A stretch of DNA of 5,983 nucleotides from an uncultured Bacteroidota bacterium (GTDB lineage: Bacteria > Bacteroidota > Bacteroidia > Chitinophagales > Chitinophagaceae). The notes beneath the pieces were generated by a model. That model was not told where the DNA came from. It searched no databases and saw only the letters and a program-made list of their open reading frames with translations. Position numbers and translations under genes: made by a program. Below, in pieces: positions 5,967 through 5,983 of this stretch. The first letter of the stretch is position 1; each line of letters opens with the position of its first letter. The DNA lies in NCBI GenBank assembly GCA_903913355.1, contig CAIWKU010000011.1:1-5983 (forward strand). Direction: 5' to 3'.

Positions 5967-5983
5967 TCCCGCTATCGGCGGGA
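5967..5983 (+). terminator. Terminator-like hairpin cut by the right edge
   Basis: TCCCGC (5967-5972) pairs with GCGGGA (5978-5983) around TATCG. The bases before the stem, AAGCC (5962-5966), would extend it if the sequence continued GGCTT. A T-run, which would confirm termination on the plus strand, lies beyond the window. The seven A residues at 5948-5954 are 12 bases from the stem, too far for a clean minus-strand terminator. Confidence 0.45.

Noticed and set aside
5788..5982. Minus-strand open frame of 64 codons entering from the right edge and ending 24 bases before the amidohydrolase start
   Set aside because: It contains no methionine, crosses the sharp composition change at 5895 and ends in a Ser/Asn/Leu-rich run typical of translated AT-rich intergenic DNA. 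It could be the tail of an upstream operon gene, but nothing supports that.
1..5983. CRISPR array, transposase, tRNA or rRNA genes, defence island
   Set aside because: I saw no regularly spaced repeats, no transposase or integrase motifs, no complete cloverleaf and no rRNA signature sequences anywhere in the window.

Overview
The window looks like a piece of a Bacteroidetes genome, most likely a Chitinophagaceae-type organism, probably from an environmental or metagenomic assembly. The evidence is indirect. The three complete genes have about 40% G+C in the stretches I counted. The fumC leader has an A-rich start region with no Shine-Dalgarno, and a Bacteroidetes-style -33/-7 promoter (TTG, then TACCTTTG) lies upstream of it. 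One exported protein has an 'NAQ' signal-peptide end and another a short 'LASC' lipobox. Species assignment from this alone is a guess.

Layout from left to right. (1) Positions 1-340 look foreign to the rest. They hold the 5' part of a minus-strand gene that runs off the left edge, with a textbook sigma70-type promoter (TTGACT-17-TATAAT) whose spacer is a perfect palindrome, and a strong AAGGAG ribosome binding site. G+C is about 51% and codon choice differs from the other genes. This resembles phage or proteobacterial DNA and may mark a mobile-element boundary or an assembly chimera. (2) 361-2490, minus: a secreted GH29 alpha-L-fucosidase with a C-terminal PA14 domain. (3) 2618-4018, plus: class II fumarate hydratase (fumC), divergent from the fucosidase, followed by a strong rho-independent terminator. 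(4) 4132-5763, minus: a lipoprotein amidohydrolase of the YtcJ-like amidohydrolase family 3, convergent with fumC. (5) 5764-5894: AT-rich intergenic DNA (about 30% G+C by hand count), then an abrupt change at about 5895 to a 60% G+C, hairpin-rich stretch. That stretch carries the apparent 3' end of a plus-strand reading frame and half of a terminator-like hairpin cut by the window end.

The three complete genes do not form one pathway or operon. Each sits in its own transcription unit: the fucosidase trims fucose from glycans outside the cytoplasm, fumarase is TCA-cycle housekeeping, and the amidohydrolase is an envelope-anchored hydrolase of unknown substrate. No SusC/SusD pair, transposase, tRNA, rRNA or CRISPR array is visible. 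I see no convincing new multi-gene system. The items most worth a second look are the two window ends, where the sequence character changes abruptly.
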